DNA of 64,000 nt from Protonemura montana (Eukaryota > Arthropoda > Insecta > Plecoptera > Nemouridae). A program made the translations under genes and the position numbers. Where the stretch lies: NCBI GenBank assembly GCA_947568835.1, contig OX387604.1:14971076-15035075 (forward strand). Direction: 5' to 3'. Below the pieces are notes generated by a model. It was not told the origin of the DNA, ran no database searches, and saw only the letters and a program-made list of their open reading frames with translations. Below are positions 22,262 through 39,562 of the stretch, one piece after another (position 1 is the first letter of the stretch; every line of letters starts with the position of its first letter).

Positions 22262-25200
22262 ATGGCACAACTTCAAGCCCCAATCAGCAACTCAAAACAT
22301 CCCTTCATACAAGCCGAGTTCAACGAAATACATCAGTACATTAAACCAAATAAACCAAGTAAGTTCCTTTATTGTGTGTGGTTTTTATTTGGCTGTGTAA
22401 TGTGTTCCTATACCTGAACTATTTGAACTCTTTTAGGCTTAAGGCAAACGCTACGAGAAAGACTTAAATGCAGACCACTCCATACTCTATATCATTTATT
22501 TCCTGCGGCTAAATGGATTCCAAACTATAAATGGAAGGAAGACTTCGTCAATGATCTAATATCTGGAATCACTGTTGCTATTATGCACATACCTCAAGGT
22601 ACCGACAACATGTCTTCTATTTTTTTTTTTCACGAATACTTTGTTAGTATTTCTGAGTTAATAATCAGAACTTGTACATTTTAGGTATGGCTTATGCGCT
22701 TTTGGGAGGAGTTGCTCCAATTGTAGGAATTTACATGGCATTTTTTCCTGTTCTTATATACGTTTTGATGGGCACATCAAGACATATTTCCATGGGTAAG
22801 ATAAATAATTTTCTTTTCTTTGTTAATTTCTTCAATTGAATTTTTGACAACAAATTACTTATCTTTGAAGGGACGTTTGCTGTGGTATGCATGATGACCA
22901 GTAATCCAGTGATGCACTATTCTCAGCCTAGTCTTCCTACAAACAATACATCTTCGACTTTTAGCCCCAGTCCTTGGCCTGTTGGTGTTTATTCGCCAAT
23001 CGAAATAGCTACGGCAGTATGCTTTATTGTAGGCATTTGGCAGGTAAGGAAGATTTGTTATTAAAAGATGGTTCTGTCAAGCCACTGTGAAAAATAACTC
23101 CCATTATATTTTCAATGGGGCATTAATTGTTTTCAGATATTGCTGGGTGTATTTAAACTGGGCATTCTTAGTGTTTTGTTTTCTGAGATGCTAGTCAGCG
23201 GTTTCACTACTGGAGCTGCCATTCATGTGATTACTTCTCAAGTGAAAAATATTCTTGGATTGAGTGTAACAAGATTCAGTGGACCACTTAAGATAATCTA
23301 TGTAAGAAATCGTATACAAATGTGCGGAATGATGTACTATGAGTGGATAGAAAGATGGGTTTTAATAAGTTATTCGATTCTTTACAGACTTACATCGATG
23401 TTACTAAAAACATCAGCCAATCTAATCTCGTGGCTGTTGGGATATCTACTGTTACCATTGCTATTCTTGTTTTCTATAATGAAATTATAAAAGTAAGTAG
23501 CTTTTCAAGTTTTTTTCTTTCCAAGCCTGAATTGTATGCAATGCAATATGTTGTCATTATTTCAGCCTCGAATCAGCAAAAAGCTTTCTATACCTGTTCC
23601 TATGGAACTGATAGCTGTGATTACTGGAACGCTCGTATCGATGGCAGCCGATTTGAACCAAAAGTATTCAGTAACGACTGTAGGAGATATACCCACAGGG
23701 TATGTTCACAGAGAATTTGTTAACTTCTATTATCAATGTCCATGGACTTTATAATGTTAACTGGGTTTTGAAACTAACACATCCATGCTTTGTGTTTCAG
23801 GCTTCCTTTTCCAGTCGTGCCACCCTTCCCACTGATGCCACTTTTACTGGTCGATGGTTTATTAATTTCCATTGTTGCTTTTGCCGTTAACATGTCTATG
23901 GCGTCGATGTTCTCTCGCAAACTGGATTACACTATCCATGCCAACCAGGAACTAATTGCATCTGTGAGGACCACTTAAATCACAATCAATAAGTCTGTCA
24001 AGTGTTAATGTAAAATTATTTACAAAATGGTTCAATTCAGTTAGAAATTGTCTAACGACGATACCAGATACGTACGTTTTCTTTTCCAACCCATATAGAA
24101 TCTCTGCTTTGAGGCTTCTTCACCACAGGCATAACAGGGCCTTGGGTCCGTTGTCCACTTTAACCCCTCTAATGACGGTCTGGTTATTTCTAGGGATGCG
24201 GAAATGTATTCGGCTCGTTCTTCTCCTGCATGCCATTTGCAGCCTCCCTTTCACGTAGCGTAATCCAGCAGACGGTGGGTGGTAAGACACAGTTGGCCAG
24301 CGTCATTTCGTGCATTTTGCTACTCTTCATCTTGCTGCTCATCGGGCCTTTTTTCGAGCCCCTGCCCAACGTGAGTGTCTCAGTCAACATAAGGTTCAAA
24401 ATGTGTGTAGTTTGGGGATGAAGACATCATTGGTGGTTTCTCGGAAAAGATTTTTTTTTATATTTGCAATCGTAAATAGGGGGATTTTTATTACATTTTG
24501 GATTGCAGGTAGAAATGCACTCACAGAAGTAGAAATATTCATATTTGGATTGATTTGATGACCTACAGACATTTATCTACCCTAACTCAGATATAGGGAA
24601 CCCCCCAAAAAAACTTGCAATAGAAGTTCAATAAAAACCTACTTAAGTGTCAGATTTCCCCATGGTTGGTTCATAATTATTAGAATCAAACCTCATCACA
24701 GACCACAGTGTCCTGAATTCACGTTTTGAAAGCAGACTCCTATACAAATGACTAACCCAATCGTTCTAACCATTCTTTGTGAATCCATTGGCTGGTACTT
24801 TATGTCTTCCTGACAATTCTTTGGCCAAATTCGACTATCATTCATCAGTTTGCTTCCGACAAATCCGGCCTTTTTTTGCAGTGCATACTCGCTTCGATCG
24901 TGGTGGTAGCACTGAAGAGCATGCTGATGCAAGTGACACAATTTCCAAGCACTTGGAGAAAGTCTCGCCTCGACGGTCTCGTTTGGCTGGGCACATTTTC
25001 AGCAGTTGTTTTGGTGGACATCGAAATCGGATTGGCGGTGGGGATCGCGCTCTCCGTTCTCTCCATCCTGGTGTTAGGACAAACTCCAGAACTTGCACGG
25101 CTTGGGCAGGCTTCACCCACGGCTGATACGCCTGCCAACGTCAAGGTCCACACTAAACCTACACTCTATCTTGACGTGCAACGTTATCAGACGGTTAGTT

Positions 25201-27242
25201 ACTCTGCTAAAGATTTCACTTACAATTCCTGGGATAGGCTTTTTTTGATCATGGGATTCATTTGAGGTGTATGGGTTCTAGAGCAGCTCTTAAAAAGAAA
25301 AAAAAACATGTTACTATAGGCGTGATATAATCTAATCCTACATTGTAGGTCTACATGCACTATCAGTCATTAAATTTACCTATAATTGCCTAATTAAATA
25401 TTGAATTGTTTTGACATTTACTTAAAATCACAAAATTTTTTATAATATTCTATATATCTGTGATTCCATTACAATTTTTACGTAACTTAATCGACTTTTT
25501 TTTTTTTAAGTTCTCTGTTGAGGTGTCATAGCTGGCGCTGTCATATTTTTTGCGTAACACATATTTATCAGATTTATCTTCAGTGTTATTTTATGGAATA
25601 AAAACTGTGATTTTTTTTGAACAGGCAACTGAAACACCTGGAATTTGCATTGTTAAGTTGACTGGAGGACTTCACTTTGCCAACTGTGATCCAACGTTTA
25701 AACGAATTCGCAAGCTGATGCTTCAAGAATATACTCCAGTCACCAACGTTACTGCTTCTGCAAACAATCAAGTACGTTTCCCTGACTACGTTTCCCAAAC
25801 GTAAGCGCCTAATTTTCATTCAATCAAAGTAGGATTGGAAGTAGGAGAGATTAACTAGTTAGTAATGGCTTCGAGAAAAGAATGGGTTTCTCTTAGGTAA
25901 TGGTGTGAGTGCCAAAAGACTGGTATGTGTAATGGGGGACAGAAATTAAGGAATCCTACTTAAAAAAATGACAGTGCTTCTTCTCCAAAAAGAAAAAAAA
26001 TATCCTATATGTGTCAGCTTCGGTAAGTTATTTCTTCTTTCCTCTTCTCCATTAAATTTACCAGTTAGTAGGTATTGTTTTCTAGTTTTTAAAATCTATT
26101 AGTTGCCATTCAAAATTGCTAGATAATCTCTCGCAGGTTTTCCACAATGGTTACAAAAAAAAACAACAAAAAAAAACAGTTTTGCTGCCTAAACAAGCCA
26201 GTTAATTATTCAACAAATCACTTTTCAATGGTGTTTTCATTTTACAATATGGTACAACTGTGGTACAACCATGCTGCAAAATCAATTGTAGTGTTGAAAA
26301 AACTTTTATCTTTTATTTTTTGTTGTTGCTTTGAGGCCAATGCAAACAGGGACCCGAGCAATGAAATGGACACCTTGATGCAGATCCCGCCATCAAACGT
26401 CTTACCGAAGGAACCATTCTGCCTTATACTCGACATGAGCTCAGTATGCTTTGTCGACCCATCGGCCATGAAAGCCTTGCTGCATCTGTACGACGATTTC
26501 AAGAAAAAGTCTATAATTTTCTTTCTGGCTGCCACGACAGGTTAGCTCTGCCTGCTTTTTTCGATCACTACTGGTTGTTTTACCATAATGTTAGCTAAAT
26601 GCAAGTGAGCTTTATTTATTTCTACTAACTAGTTCAAGAGTTTCTGATCATTGGTCTGACCAAAGAGCGCTCAAGTCCGAAGTATCGAGCCATTTGTATA
26701 GTTCATGATACATTTATTTTCTTATATACTTCATAATTTGGGTGCAAGTGGTTTTGATGGTTAGTTTAATAATAGAGCTACTTATGCGCTTAAGATGTAG
26801 TTTTTTTGAAGTTCAGCTTTCCAGGCAAAGTTTTCATGGTATGTCTCAGTAGGCCGTTCCAATGCCTCGTTACTCTTGAAAGGACTGACTGGAGGTCAAC
26901 GATATAATAAAAAAAGATGAAAGAGGAAAAAAAGACATGCCACTGCAGCTTAAATATATTTAAAAAAGGTTGTGCATTGGCAATATTTATTGGCGTGGCA
27001 AGAGGTCAAGATAAAATTAACCATTTTTTAACCTATATGCCAGCTCTCTCAAAGTCCACCAACCACATTTCTTGTAAATTGCCTGAAACTCAAATTGAAG
27101 CCTAATATTTTTTCCTTTTTTTCCAGTGACCATTTATGAGCAACTGGAGAGCAATGAGTTTCCAATCTCAATTTTATTAGCATCGGTTGACGATGCAGTT
27201 CTTTTCGCACAGCAATCTAATGACGATAGTTTACTATCATAG
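22262..27242 (+). CDS. SLC26/SulP family anion transporter
   Basis: Thirteen exons join in phase: 22262-22358, 22437-22598, 22685-22795, 22871-23043, 23137-23301, 23388-23492, 23566-23699, 23801-23963, 24194-24370, 24882-25193, 25625-25771, 26336-26540 and 27127-27242. They total 2,067 bases, 688 residues plus stop, normal for the family. SLC26 proteins are plasma-membrane exchangers or channels for sulfate, chloride, bicarbonate or oxalate. Visible hallmarks are the sulfate-transporter entry segment ([20 protein letters not shown], followed by [11 protein letters not shown]), the signature around [12 protein letters not shown] and GTSRH, and the block [16 protein letters not shown] later block reads [22 protein letters not shown]-terminal STAS domain (about 545-680) carries [19 protein letters not shown]. 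Substrate and exact subfamily cannot be told from this reading. The gene is divergent from fizzy-related and convergent with the JmjC gene, and appears intact. Confidence 0.93.
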
Positions 27243-27445
27243 GAATGTATGCTCACTATGATTTAGTTGCTAATATGTTAAGACTCACTGCACTTAATTC
27301 AAAGTCTCTATTTTTAGAAACTTTAATCTATCCTAGCAGTTAGGGGGAATAGTTACTTCATGCTATTTTTGTTTGACAAAATATTTATTTGTGCTGAATG
27401 TGTTTTACTGTGATAGCTTTAATGACATGTTATTTAAAAAATATT

Positions 27446-27451
27446 AATAAA
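27446..27451 (+). terminator. Poly(A) signal of the SLC26 gene
   Basis: AATAAA lies about 200 bases after the stop codon in an AT-rich 3' flank. Assignment is by position. Confidence 0.5.
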
Positions 27452-28492
27452 TATTTTTCAATGTTGCAAATTATTTTCTCCAAGCTTTTAACAGAAGATA
27501 TATCCCAACAAATTATCTAATTTTTTTTAATGCCATCTGCCTATACCATGCCTGCATAGGGTTATGCCGTGTGGATGGGTGAATGGAACCCAGAGAAAAA
27601 AACCTACGAGGTCTTGTCCTATTCCTAGCTTCCTGACAAGTGCGATTCATTTATAGAAGGAAAGAAGGAACATCCCGCATGCATTCTCTATTGGCCGTTG
27701 ATTGCTACCATCGCTGTTCTGGAGTTGGAGTATAAATCAATCAGTGGCCGCAATCCACACGATCACATGGTCTAAAGCGGGCACATCTGGGTGCTGTAGT
27801 TGCCAGCTATTGGGACGCGCTGACGACAATTTCAATCATTTTCCCATTTACCTCCTCAATTGGGTGGGTAGGCGGGGTTTTAATGTCCATATTGGTTTCT
27901 ATTTCCCTACGAAGTGTTGAGACGTATTCTATCCATGCCGAGCATTGCTGAAGCTGTGATTTGAGTTTCAATTACTCAAAGCCTGGAACTTGAAAGTTTC
28001 TGTTTTATTGATTAAAAATTTAAGCAACTTTATCATTTATGACCCTTATTGCACGACTGTGAGTCTTCAAATAGTAAAAAAGCAAAACTAAAAGTCGATC
28101 CAGGCAGATTTGCGTTTCCATTCTTATGAGCCCACCGGATTGCGCGAAATGTAGTTTCTACTCTTTTCTCTAGTATTTAAGCATGTTGCTTCTTATGAGC
28201 AATTGTTTGCAGTAGATATGAGTGATGGGAGGAGTTTAAAGTGACAGTAAACCATGTCGAGCTAAGCTGGAAGCCCGGTAGATAGAAGGAATGCTCAAGG
28301 ACTGACGGGATCGCTTCGTGACAAAAGGCAAGCTGCACTGGGCTGATAACAGCTGATGGGTCCGCTAGCACTTGCCTGCTCGTTGGAGTGGAACAAATCA
28401 CTCATCCGAGCTGGAAGTTTGTCATCGTGCTAGTCATATCATGTGAAAAAGAGCACAATATCATCTGAGTTCGCTACTGAGGCTCAAATATT

Positions 28493-28560
28493 CTTTTTGG
28501 CTGGAGTGCCATGCGGTGAGGTCCAGAGACCGGGGTTCGAGTTCCGGAGCGAAATACCAT
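28493..28560 (+). repeat. tRNA-like fragment, probably SINE debris
   Basis: GGGGTTCGAGTTCCGG at about 28533-28548 looks like a T-arm and B-box, with GGCTGGAGTGCCATGCGG upstream as a weak A-box region. The T-loop is a base too long and no acceptor stem pairs, so this is not a functional tRNA gene. The rest of 27452-28915 shows nothing else I can support. Confidence 0.3.
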
Positions 28561-28574
28561 ATTTGAGAGAGAAA

Positions 28575-28580
28575 TTTATT
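28575..28580 (-). terminator. Candidate poly(A) signal of the JmjC gene
   Basis: AATAAA on the minus strand, about 335 bases beyond the JmjC stop codon. It is one of few such hexamers in this spacer; the assignment is positional. Confidence 0.35.
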
Positions 28581-28915
28581 CACATTACAGTAACGTCGAG
28601 TAAATGCCATTTAACATTACTTCACATTTCTTTTCGGATCATTCTTTCGTAATTTCTAGGTACTCTAATCTGATTGAAATAAATTGTAAATATTTCGGAG
28701 TGCAATAATTTTTAGTTGGGACTTGGCTTTTTTTCCACCGGTAGAATCATGGATAAGGAGGTGCATATTATTGTTGTTGATGACTATTAAGATTGTGTAT
28801 ACACCGAATGTGCTACAGTCACATTTAAGGGACAAGACGTGCATATGCCGAGAAAAAGTTTGAAGTAGGACCTAGTGGTTATACACAGAGATAGGCGTTG
28901 CACAGCGACCAGTAT

Positions 28916-33032
<4,117 letters not shown>

Positions 33033-34100
33033 GTTGTGTTTTTAGCACACACTACCGCGCTACTGGAGGATCACTCAAGAACTGTACGTATTCTTCACCA
33101 ACGACCCAGCCTACCCACAAACCACCCCCTTGGGTGGCTCGTCGACGCTTGCGTGGGAAAGTGCAGGTCTAATACACACTTCCAGCACCTTTTAGTACTG
33201 TCTTGATGCCCTTCGGTACTTACATACTGTTAGAATAGATGATATTAGTAAAGCTGCTATTAGTTTATAACTCACTCATTGTCAGATATTATATTTTGAA
33301 AGTTTTCAACAGTTTCATAGTTAAAGAATTACGTTTTAAGACTAAACGTGATATTTTTTTAGCAATAATTGCACTTTTAGTGATGGTTTTTCTTTTCTCG
33401 TCTTGTTGGTTTTTCGTACTTTATGGTTTTCTAATAAAATGTTACTCGGAGGTATTACATGTCGAAACGTCGCGGGCTTGTTTCTGTTGGTAGCTTCGGA
33501 TAGTTTTTTCTGCTGTGGTTGGTCACCTGCTGTTGAAGGGAGAGGGAATATCTTCAGCCTGTGGGCGAATGGCGAGTTGAGTTCGGAATTCGTGCCAATG
33601 GTTATCAGACTTGTTATGTCAAACGTAAGTAAAACTATTTTTTTCTCTGTGCCTCTTGAAATCCACAGTTCAATTAAAAGACCAGTAGTTTTTATGCTAT
33701 ATTTTAAAATATTTATAAATGTGTTCCATACTTAGAGATAAGCTGTAAAGTGAAATGATTAGCTCTCCTACCCTCTGAGACCCAGTATTGAATGATCTGG
33801 CCTGGAGAGTCAGTCTTGACAATTATCAACTAGCTCGCCCAATTTCTTTAAATACCTACAACCGTTTAATATATTTCAGCTGAGCTGCTCCACTATCAAA
33901 CGTGTCTCTGAGTACCATTAGGATCTTGACCAATCTGGACTGCACACTGATCACAATGGTCACCACATGATGTGTCAGAAATCTACTGCAACTGGATCAT
34001 AGGTATCTAGCACTCTGATTCAATCATCTCTAGAAGGTTTTGTTTTGAGGTTCAAGAGGTCTAATTTTGTTCCCCTCAATTTTATAGATTTTATCGCAGA
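33033..34100. promoter_or_regulatory. Divergent intergenic region, JmjC / Siah
   Basis: Only 1,068 bases separate the JmjC ATG (minus) from the Siah ATG (plus), so both promoters lie here. Directly before the Siah ATG are two acceptor-like sites (TTTTATAG at 34081-34088 and TTATCGCAG ending at 34099), indicating a spliced Siah 5' untranslated region. No convincing TATA box was found. Small open frames here have no recognisable product. Confidence 0.4.
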
Positions 34101-37100
34101 ATGAGCATCAATAGCCAGGCTCCTCCTGGTGGACCATCGAAGCGAAGAGTAGCCCAGTCTGCACAATCAAATTCCGCTGCAAGTTCAAATGACTTAGCTA
34201 GCCTTTTTGAATGCCCAGTGTGCTTTGATTATGTGTTGCCACCAATACTGCAATGCCAAAGTGGGCATTTAGTTTGTGGAACATGTAGACCAAAGCTTAC
34301 GTGTTGCCCAACATGCCGTGGAACTTTAGGTTAGTATGATGTTTTACTCATTGTTATTAGTAACAGAATGAGAATATTATTTCAGCGGTTCACATTTAGT
34401 CGAATCCAGAATTCAATATGGTGTCTACTCAAAAGATCATAACTTGCAAACATGCGTTTTTTTAGTCTACGTGGACTACGTACTTTGTTTTCACCAAGCT
34501 GCATAGATGCGCCTAGGCAAATGCATGACAATATCCATCTACCCTCTTCTAGTTAACACCCATTTTCCAATAATTCTACAAAATTTGGTGATGGATGGCT
34601 ATCATTTTTGAAAATGCAGAGAAGACCCTAAGTTTCCAGAAGCACAGTAACGGCTGGAGTATAGTTCCTAATAAAAATACGAGTAGAGTAGGTATTTCAT
34701 GCAGAAAGTTTCAAAATTAGATGCCGACGCTAAGGTCGACTGCCTTGAGATGCCTGCTTCACTCAAGCAAATTAGATCAGATTTTCTTCCTGCCACAGTC
34801 CACTTATTGGAACAAATTACATTATTACATAACCACTGTGTAGCATGTAATTGCTGTAGCTTAGCCTCCTGCGTCGACACGGTCTGTACAAAACACAACT
34901 GCAAAGGCGTGCAAGCGCTCGTTGCACTCAAGCATTCGTTGCACTCAAGCATTCACCAGCAAAGATCTCCTGAACATGCACAAACAGTTCAAGGCTTGTA
35001 GTTTTAATAAAAATCTATCTTCGCTTGTCATCGTATAGCATAGGAATGAAAGTAATAAATGCTAATTGACCAGAAACTGATACTTCCAACATTAATTAGT
35101 TGCAGCAAAAAATCTGAAACTTTCAGGATCAACCCAATGATTTATTTTATGATCTTAAAAAAAATGTTTTGGGAAATACGACATGTCTATTTAAGTGGAC
35201 ATGGGTACTCATAGATTGTTGTCCACCAAGCTACATTTAGGGATAAAAAAGTTCCCTTTAAAATCAAACTCAACAATTTGAAATTTACAGATATACAATT
35301 TTACTTCAATTAATTGCATGAGAATGGCCAGACAAGTATGGCCAGACATTCAAACTCCAGTAACTCCAATTTGACAGTGTATAGGTTTTATGCTGTGAAA
35401 TCTTAGATAAATTGCAAATGCTTGCAGAGAGTATTTTATTATAAGGAGCATTAATTACATCTAAAAAATGTGTGCCCAACCAGGGACTCAAACCCAGGAC
35501 TCCACCTGCCACAGGTGTTGCTCTAAGCAATTGGGTTAATGGAATTGGTTTTTTTGAGAGGATTAAGTGCATTTGACAAGAATACTCTCCCTAAGCCTCC
35601 TATGTTTCAAGGAAACGTCATCCTCAAGTATTGGCCATGTCAGCAGAAAACTGCCACACCATTTTTTCCTGCTAGCTAGAAGGGTTCAACCTGGGTGTAA
35701 ATTATTCTTTGATGCATTTTACTTTGTGGTACAGGAGTAGGAACAAAGGAGTCTGGAAACGACTGATTATCTTACCAATGTCGAAGAGCAGGAAAGAAAA
35801 CAAATTTTAAAAAGTTACAAAACCAAGAAATCTTGGCTTTTAAAAAAGTGTATAATCAAATTAACTGTCTTCTGTGATTCCAGGCAACATTCGGAACCTG
35901 GCCATGGAGAAGGTAGCCAGTACCGTAATGTTCCCTTGCAAGTATTCTACCACTGGCTGCGCTGTCTCTCTTCTGCACACGGAGAAGACTGAGCACGAGG
36001 AAGGGTGCGAATTCCGTCCCTACCATTGCCCGTGCCCAGGGGCTTCGTGCAAGTGGCAAGGCAACCTCGAAAACGTTATGCCTCACCTACTGATGTCCCA
36101 CAAATCAATCACCACCCTACAAGGTAGCCACTTAAGATAGTTTATGGTATAAAAATAGTTTAGAGTAGGTACTGTGATAACGGCTGTGGCTACTCCATTG
36201 CGTTAGCTGCTATCCTCTTTTGCAAACCTCTACATCTAAATAATTAGGTTCTACTCAAAAATTCAATGTAAGTAAATCATTCGTTGAATGGTGGTGACTC
36301 CGTCTGTGGGAGACCACCATTTTTGTCCATATAATATTAATCGGTCAGTATTTTTAGCACAGATTGTTCAACAAAAGCTCTACAATTCTGACTAACTTTA
36401 AACCAAATGTCGCTAGTCGTTTATATGAGAACATCATTCCAATTGGTTTTGGAGCCTATCAGCATTTTAAAGACTGTTGAATTGGTAGTGTTTTGTATGG
36501 TATTGCTCATTTGAGACTGACTTTCAGTCCTTAAAACGACCTAAAAAGTTGGCGTTGGCGCCAAAATCTTCAGAACTGTGTACTACTTGCTATGGATTGC
36601 ATCAGTGGGTGTTCCCATTTGGTGTTTCCTCAATTTCACCGTATGGAGTGTGGTTTTCCATCTTAGACGAAAACCAACTTCGATGTATTGCCTTTTTTTC
36701 TCTGGTATCAGGAGTTGAATAGTTTGGAACAACTAGGTCAAATGTTCCTCTGAGAATATGCAAATCCTTCTAAGGGATGAATAGAGAGTAGTTTACAAGG
36801 TGGAGACTGCAAGTCTATTCGATTTTTGACAGCTGATCATCATCGTTGACTTTCTTTTGTAACTAAACTCTTTGTACGCTAACACACTTTTTGAGGTTTA
36901 TTTATTTTATTTATTGATTTTTCTAACTTAGGTACAAGTATACCGGTGGATAGTAATAGTAGGCAATCTGGCCTATGCTAGTTCCTAGGTCTAAGGTGTA
37001 TTTTTGGCACCACGTATGAAAATTAGTATTATTCTTTTTAAACTATCGAACCTTGCTGGGGTTCTTGTTATACAGTGATATGTCGGGCTCTCCAGAATTT

Positions 37101-39562
37101 TTGGGCCTGTTTTGGGTTTTTTTCAATTTTTGGATTTAGTGGTTATTTTAATCTTTACATTTATACAAGTACATTTTTTACGTGCAATTGCTAAAGGTCA
37201 GATGAAAGTTGCTTTTGAGGCAAGGTAAGGAGGGAATTTAAACAATCTCTCCAAAAATATCTAAAAACTGTCCCTGTGACTACCAGCCTCGACATATACT
37301 TTTCAAATTTTAGTATTATGCTTTACTTTGTATAAATTCTATGTGTAAAATGTACAAATTTGGGGCTGGATCCCCAAAATAACCTCTCCCCAATTGGCCC
37401 TTTTTGGGTGGTCACTAAGCCCTTTAGCCAAAATGGCCCTTTTTGGGGGGGTCATTCAACCTTTCTGGGGTTTTCTAGCATTTTATAAATTTCCACCTGT
37501 CTCTTCAGGATTTTTGACAGCAATCACCTGCAAGCTGCTCTTTTAAAAGTGGTCATGGGTGGTGAGGGAGAGGGGGGGGGGGGGATATGGGCTTAAAAAA
37601 ATCTTGCAAGACTTAATGCCAAAATTATTTCTTTGAGGAAGCATGTTTTGTGCAGTACACTTTTCGTTCACAAACCGTTTCGTGTAAAATTCTATGTTGA
37701 AACAAGTTTCATACACTTTGGGCCAAGCTGGAGGCTGCACTGAAGCCTTATTACACCTAAATAAGTTTTTTGTGTTCATGAAAAAGGTCTACTGTTGAAT
37801 CGAAATAAATACTTTAAATTAGTTAATAAGTGATGATTTTGATGAGCCTAAAACCACATTTTACCTTTGTTACAGGTGAAGACATAGTATTCCTGGCTAC
37901 GGACATAAATCTTCCCGGGGCAGTGGACTGGGTTATGATGCAGTCCTGTTTCGGCCAACATTTCATGCTCGTTCTAGAAAAACAAGAAAAATTTGATGGC
38001 CATCAACAATTCTTTGCTATTGTCCAACTGATAGGTTCTCGCAAGCAAGCTGCTAACTTTGCGTATCGGTAAGTCACCTACATGGACTCTTATTCGTTAA
38101 CGAATCATCAACTCTGTAAATGATCTCAGCAGAACGAAACGCCAGTTTGCAGAAAATATTTGTGTCCTTCAAATTGGCATTGTTTCTTTGCGAGTGGTGC
38201 GATGAAAGGATGAATAGTTTCTTTTTTATGGATAGATGCCCTCGTTGCCTGCTTTGTAGTCTATGTGCAAAATATGGCAGCACAAAAGATGCGTTGCTCA
38301 TTGCCTCGGTGATCAGCAAGCATCCCCATTAGAAATTCCCAATTTGAATTTGTTTTGACAGTCTTTGCTTTTGTTCTAAGTTCCTAAAAAGTAACTTCTT
38401 AATAAAGTGGATCATGGGTCTAAATGAAAGCCTGCCAAATGGTAGTTATACTTTTCTATACTGATTATTCACATTGTTGTCAATTTACTTTCAAACCTAT
38501 CTTGGTGTAATTTTGGCAGTAACTGTCCCATTTCCTCAATTAAAAGTTTTTGCATACTACCGACAGCAATACTACCAGCATATTTCTGCAACCCCAAGCT
38601 TCAAATATATTCAGAAGTGTGCTTGTCAGTAGAAAGCCTACCCCTCAATTGCAATTAGAAAGGAAATAAGTTCAGCATCTCATATAAAAAAGGGGTTTTG
38701 TCTAGGTGCCCATTTCTCATGCTTAAGTTAAGTCAAAGCACTAAATTTATAGGTAAGGTCAGAGGGCCAGATTAATCTTAAGCTTTCTGCTGGGCAAACG
38801 AGCCGGCAACACCTCGTAGCAGTAGGTGCCACATAATAGTGCTTGTGGCCATCCTTTTTTACAATCCTCTTCAATTAAATAATTGTGACCCAAAATATCC
38901 AAACATTCACATAAATCGTTGAGGGTAGAATTATTAACGATTAATTGAGTGAAAACCAGTCTCAAACGGGAGTAATCTGCAAGAATCAATTAAATGCAAT
39001 TTCTCAACACTGGAAATGTAGGTGACTCCGCCTAATGGCATTCTCCAATTTTGTCGTTAAAGTAGTCATTTGGCGGCCATTTTTGGCGAAGACTGCTTAA
39101 CATAGGCGCTGGCTCTCTTGACTATACCTATGAACTCAATGGTCGAAGTGGCAAAACCCATCTAAACCTGGTGTGTGACAAATTCAAATCAGGTTTGGGT
39201 GATTTTTGTTTACCGGAACGACTGGCATTCGGCTGAATGTACATACAAGCATCCGAAGACATTCCTAGGTCATACAAACTTGACTCAATCATTGAAATGC
39301 ATGAATCCATTTCCTGTACTCTGGCTATGGTCATCTCATTCCTTCTATATCAAACAAACCTAAAGTTACTGTGAATTTTCCCAGACTGGAACTGAACGGC
39401 CAGCGGCGGCGCTTGACTTGGGAGGCTACTCCACGGTCAATCCATGAAGGGGTTTCAGTGGCTATCATGAACAGCGACTGCCTCGTGTTTGACACAATTA
39501 TCGCTCAGCTGTTTGCCGACAAGGGCAATCTTGGGATAAACGTCACTATATCGATGGTCTGA
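34101..39562 (+). CDS. sina: Siah-type RING E3 ubiquitin ligase (seven in absentia)
   Basis: Four exons join in phase: 34101-34329, 35884-36123, 37876-38068 and 39385-39562. They total 840 bases, 279 residues plus stop (human SIAH1 has 282). Siah proteins ubiquitinate substrates for proteasomal degradation; in flies sina acts with phyllopod on Tramtrack in R7 fate. After a Ser-rich N-terminus, the C3HC4 RING occupies about residues 38-72 (CPVCFDY, SGHLVCG, CCPTC). It is followed by the two SIAH zinc fingers ([26 protein letters not shown], then CKW and HLLMSHKSI). The substrate-binding TRAF-like domain follows ([11 protein letters not shown] to GINVTISMV). All zinc ligands expected from the family appear present. 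Introns 1, 2 and 3 each hold a fragment or copy of a dispersed repeat. The gene looks intact and functional. Confidence 0.96.
35398..35550 (-). mobile_element. tRNA-derived SINE (copy iii), in Siah intron 1
   Basis: Read on the minus strand: a tRNA-like head with AATTGCTTAGAGCAACACC and a B-box GGGTTTGAGTCCC (35495-35483), then CTGGTTGGGCACAC and TTTTTTAG. The tail is TATAATAAAATACTC, GCAAGCATTTGCAATTTAT and CTAAGATTT. The head resembles the minus-strand core of the element at 13336-13503, and the tail matches the tails after 5615 and 13462, in diverged form. It lacks the fold-back arms of those copies. Confidence 0.65.
36285..36378 (+). mobile_element. Fragment of the TATAGGTA-ended MITE family (Siah intron 2)
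   Basis: GGTGACTCCGTCTG, CCATTTTTGTC and a later TATTTTTAGCACAGATTGTT parallel the right half of the element at 38748-39132 in order. The copy is old and end-less. Confidence 0.3.
38748..39132 (+). mobile_element. MITE-like element with terminal inverted repeats (Siah intron 3)
   Basis: The left end, TATAGGTAAGGTCAGAGGGC, and the reverse complement of the right end, CATAGGTATAGTCAAGAGAG, match at most positions over about 24 bases. The 385-bp interior has no coding capacity. Related copies or fragments lie at 8841-9115, 4922-5085 and 36285-36378. It looks like a non-autonomous DNA transposon; a TA target duplication is possible but not certain. Confidence 0.65.

Noticed and set aside
24838-25153. 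Overlapping minus-strand frames within an SLC26 exon
   Set aside because: They shadow the G+C-richer tenth coding exon of SLC26, whose plus-strand frame carries family motifs.
28493-28560. Functional tRNA gene on the plus strand
   Set aside because: The T-loop length is wrong and acceptor arms do not pair; kept only as SINE debris.
35471-35535. Functional tRNA gene on the minus strand
   Set aside because: It has an A-box-like segment and a good B-box, but no full acceptor stem, and it continues into a repeated SINE tail.
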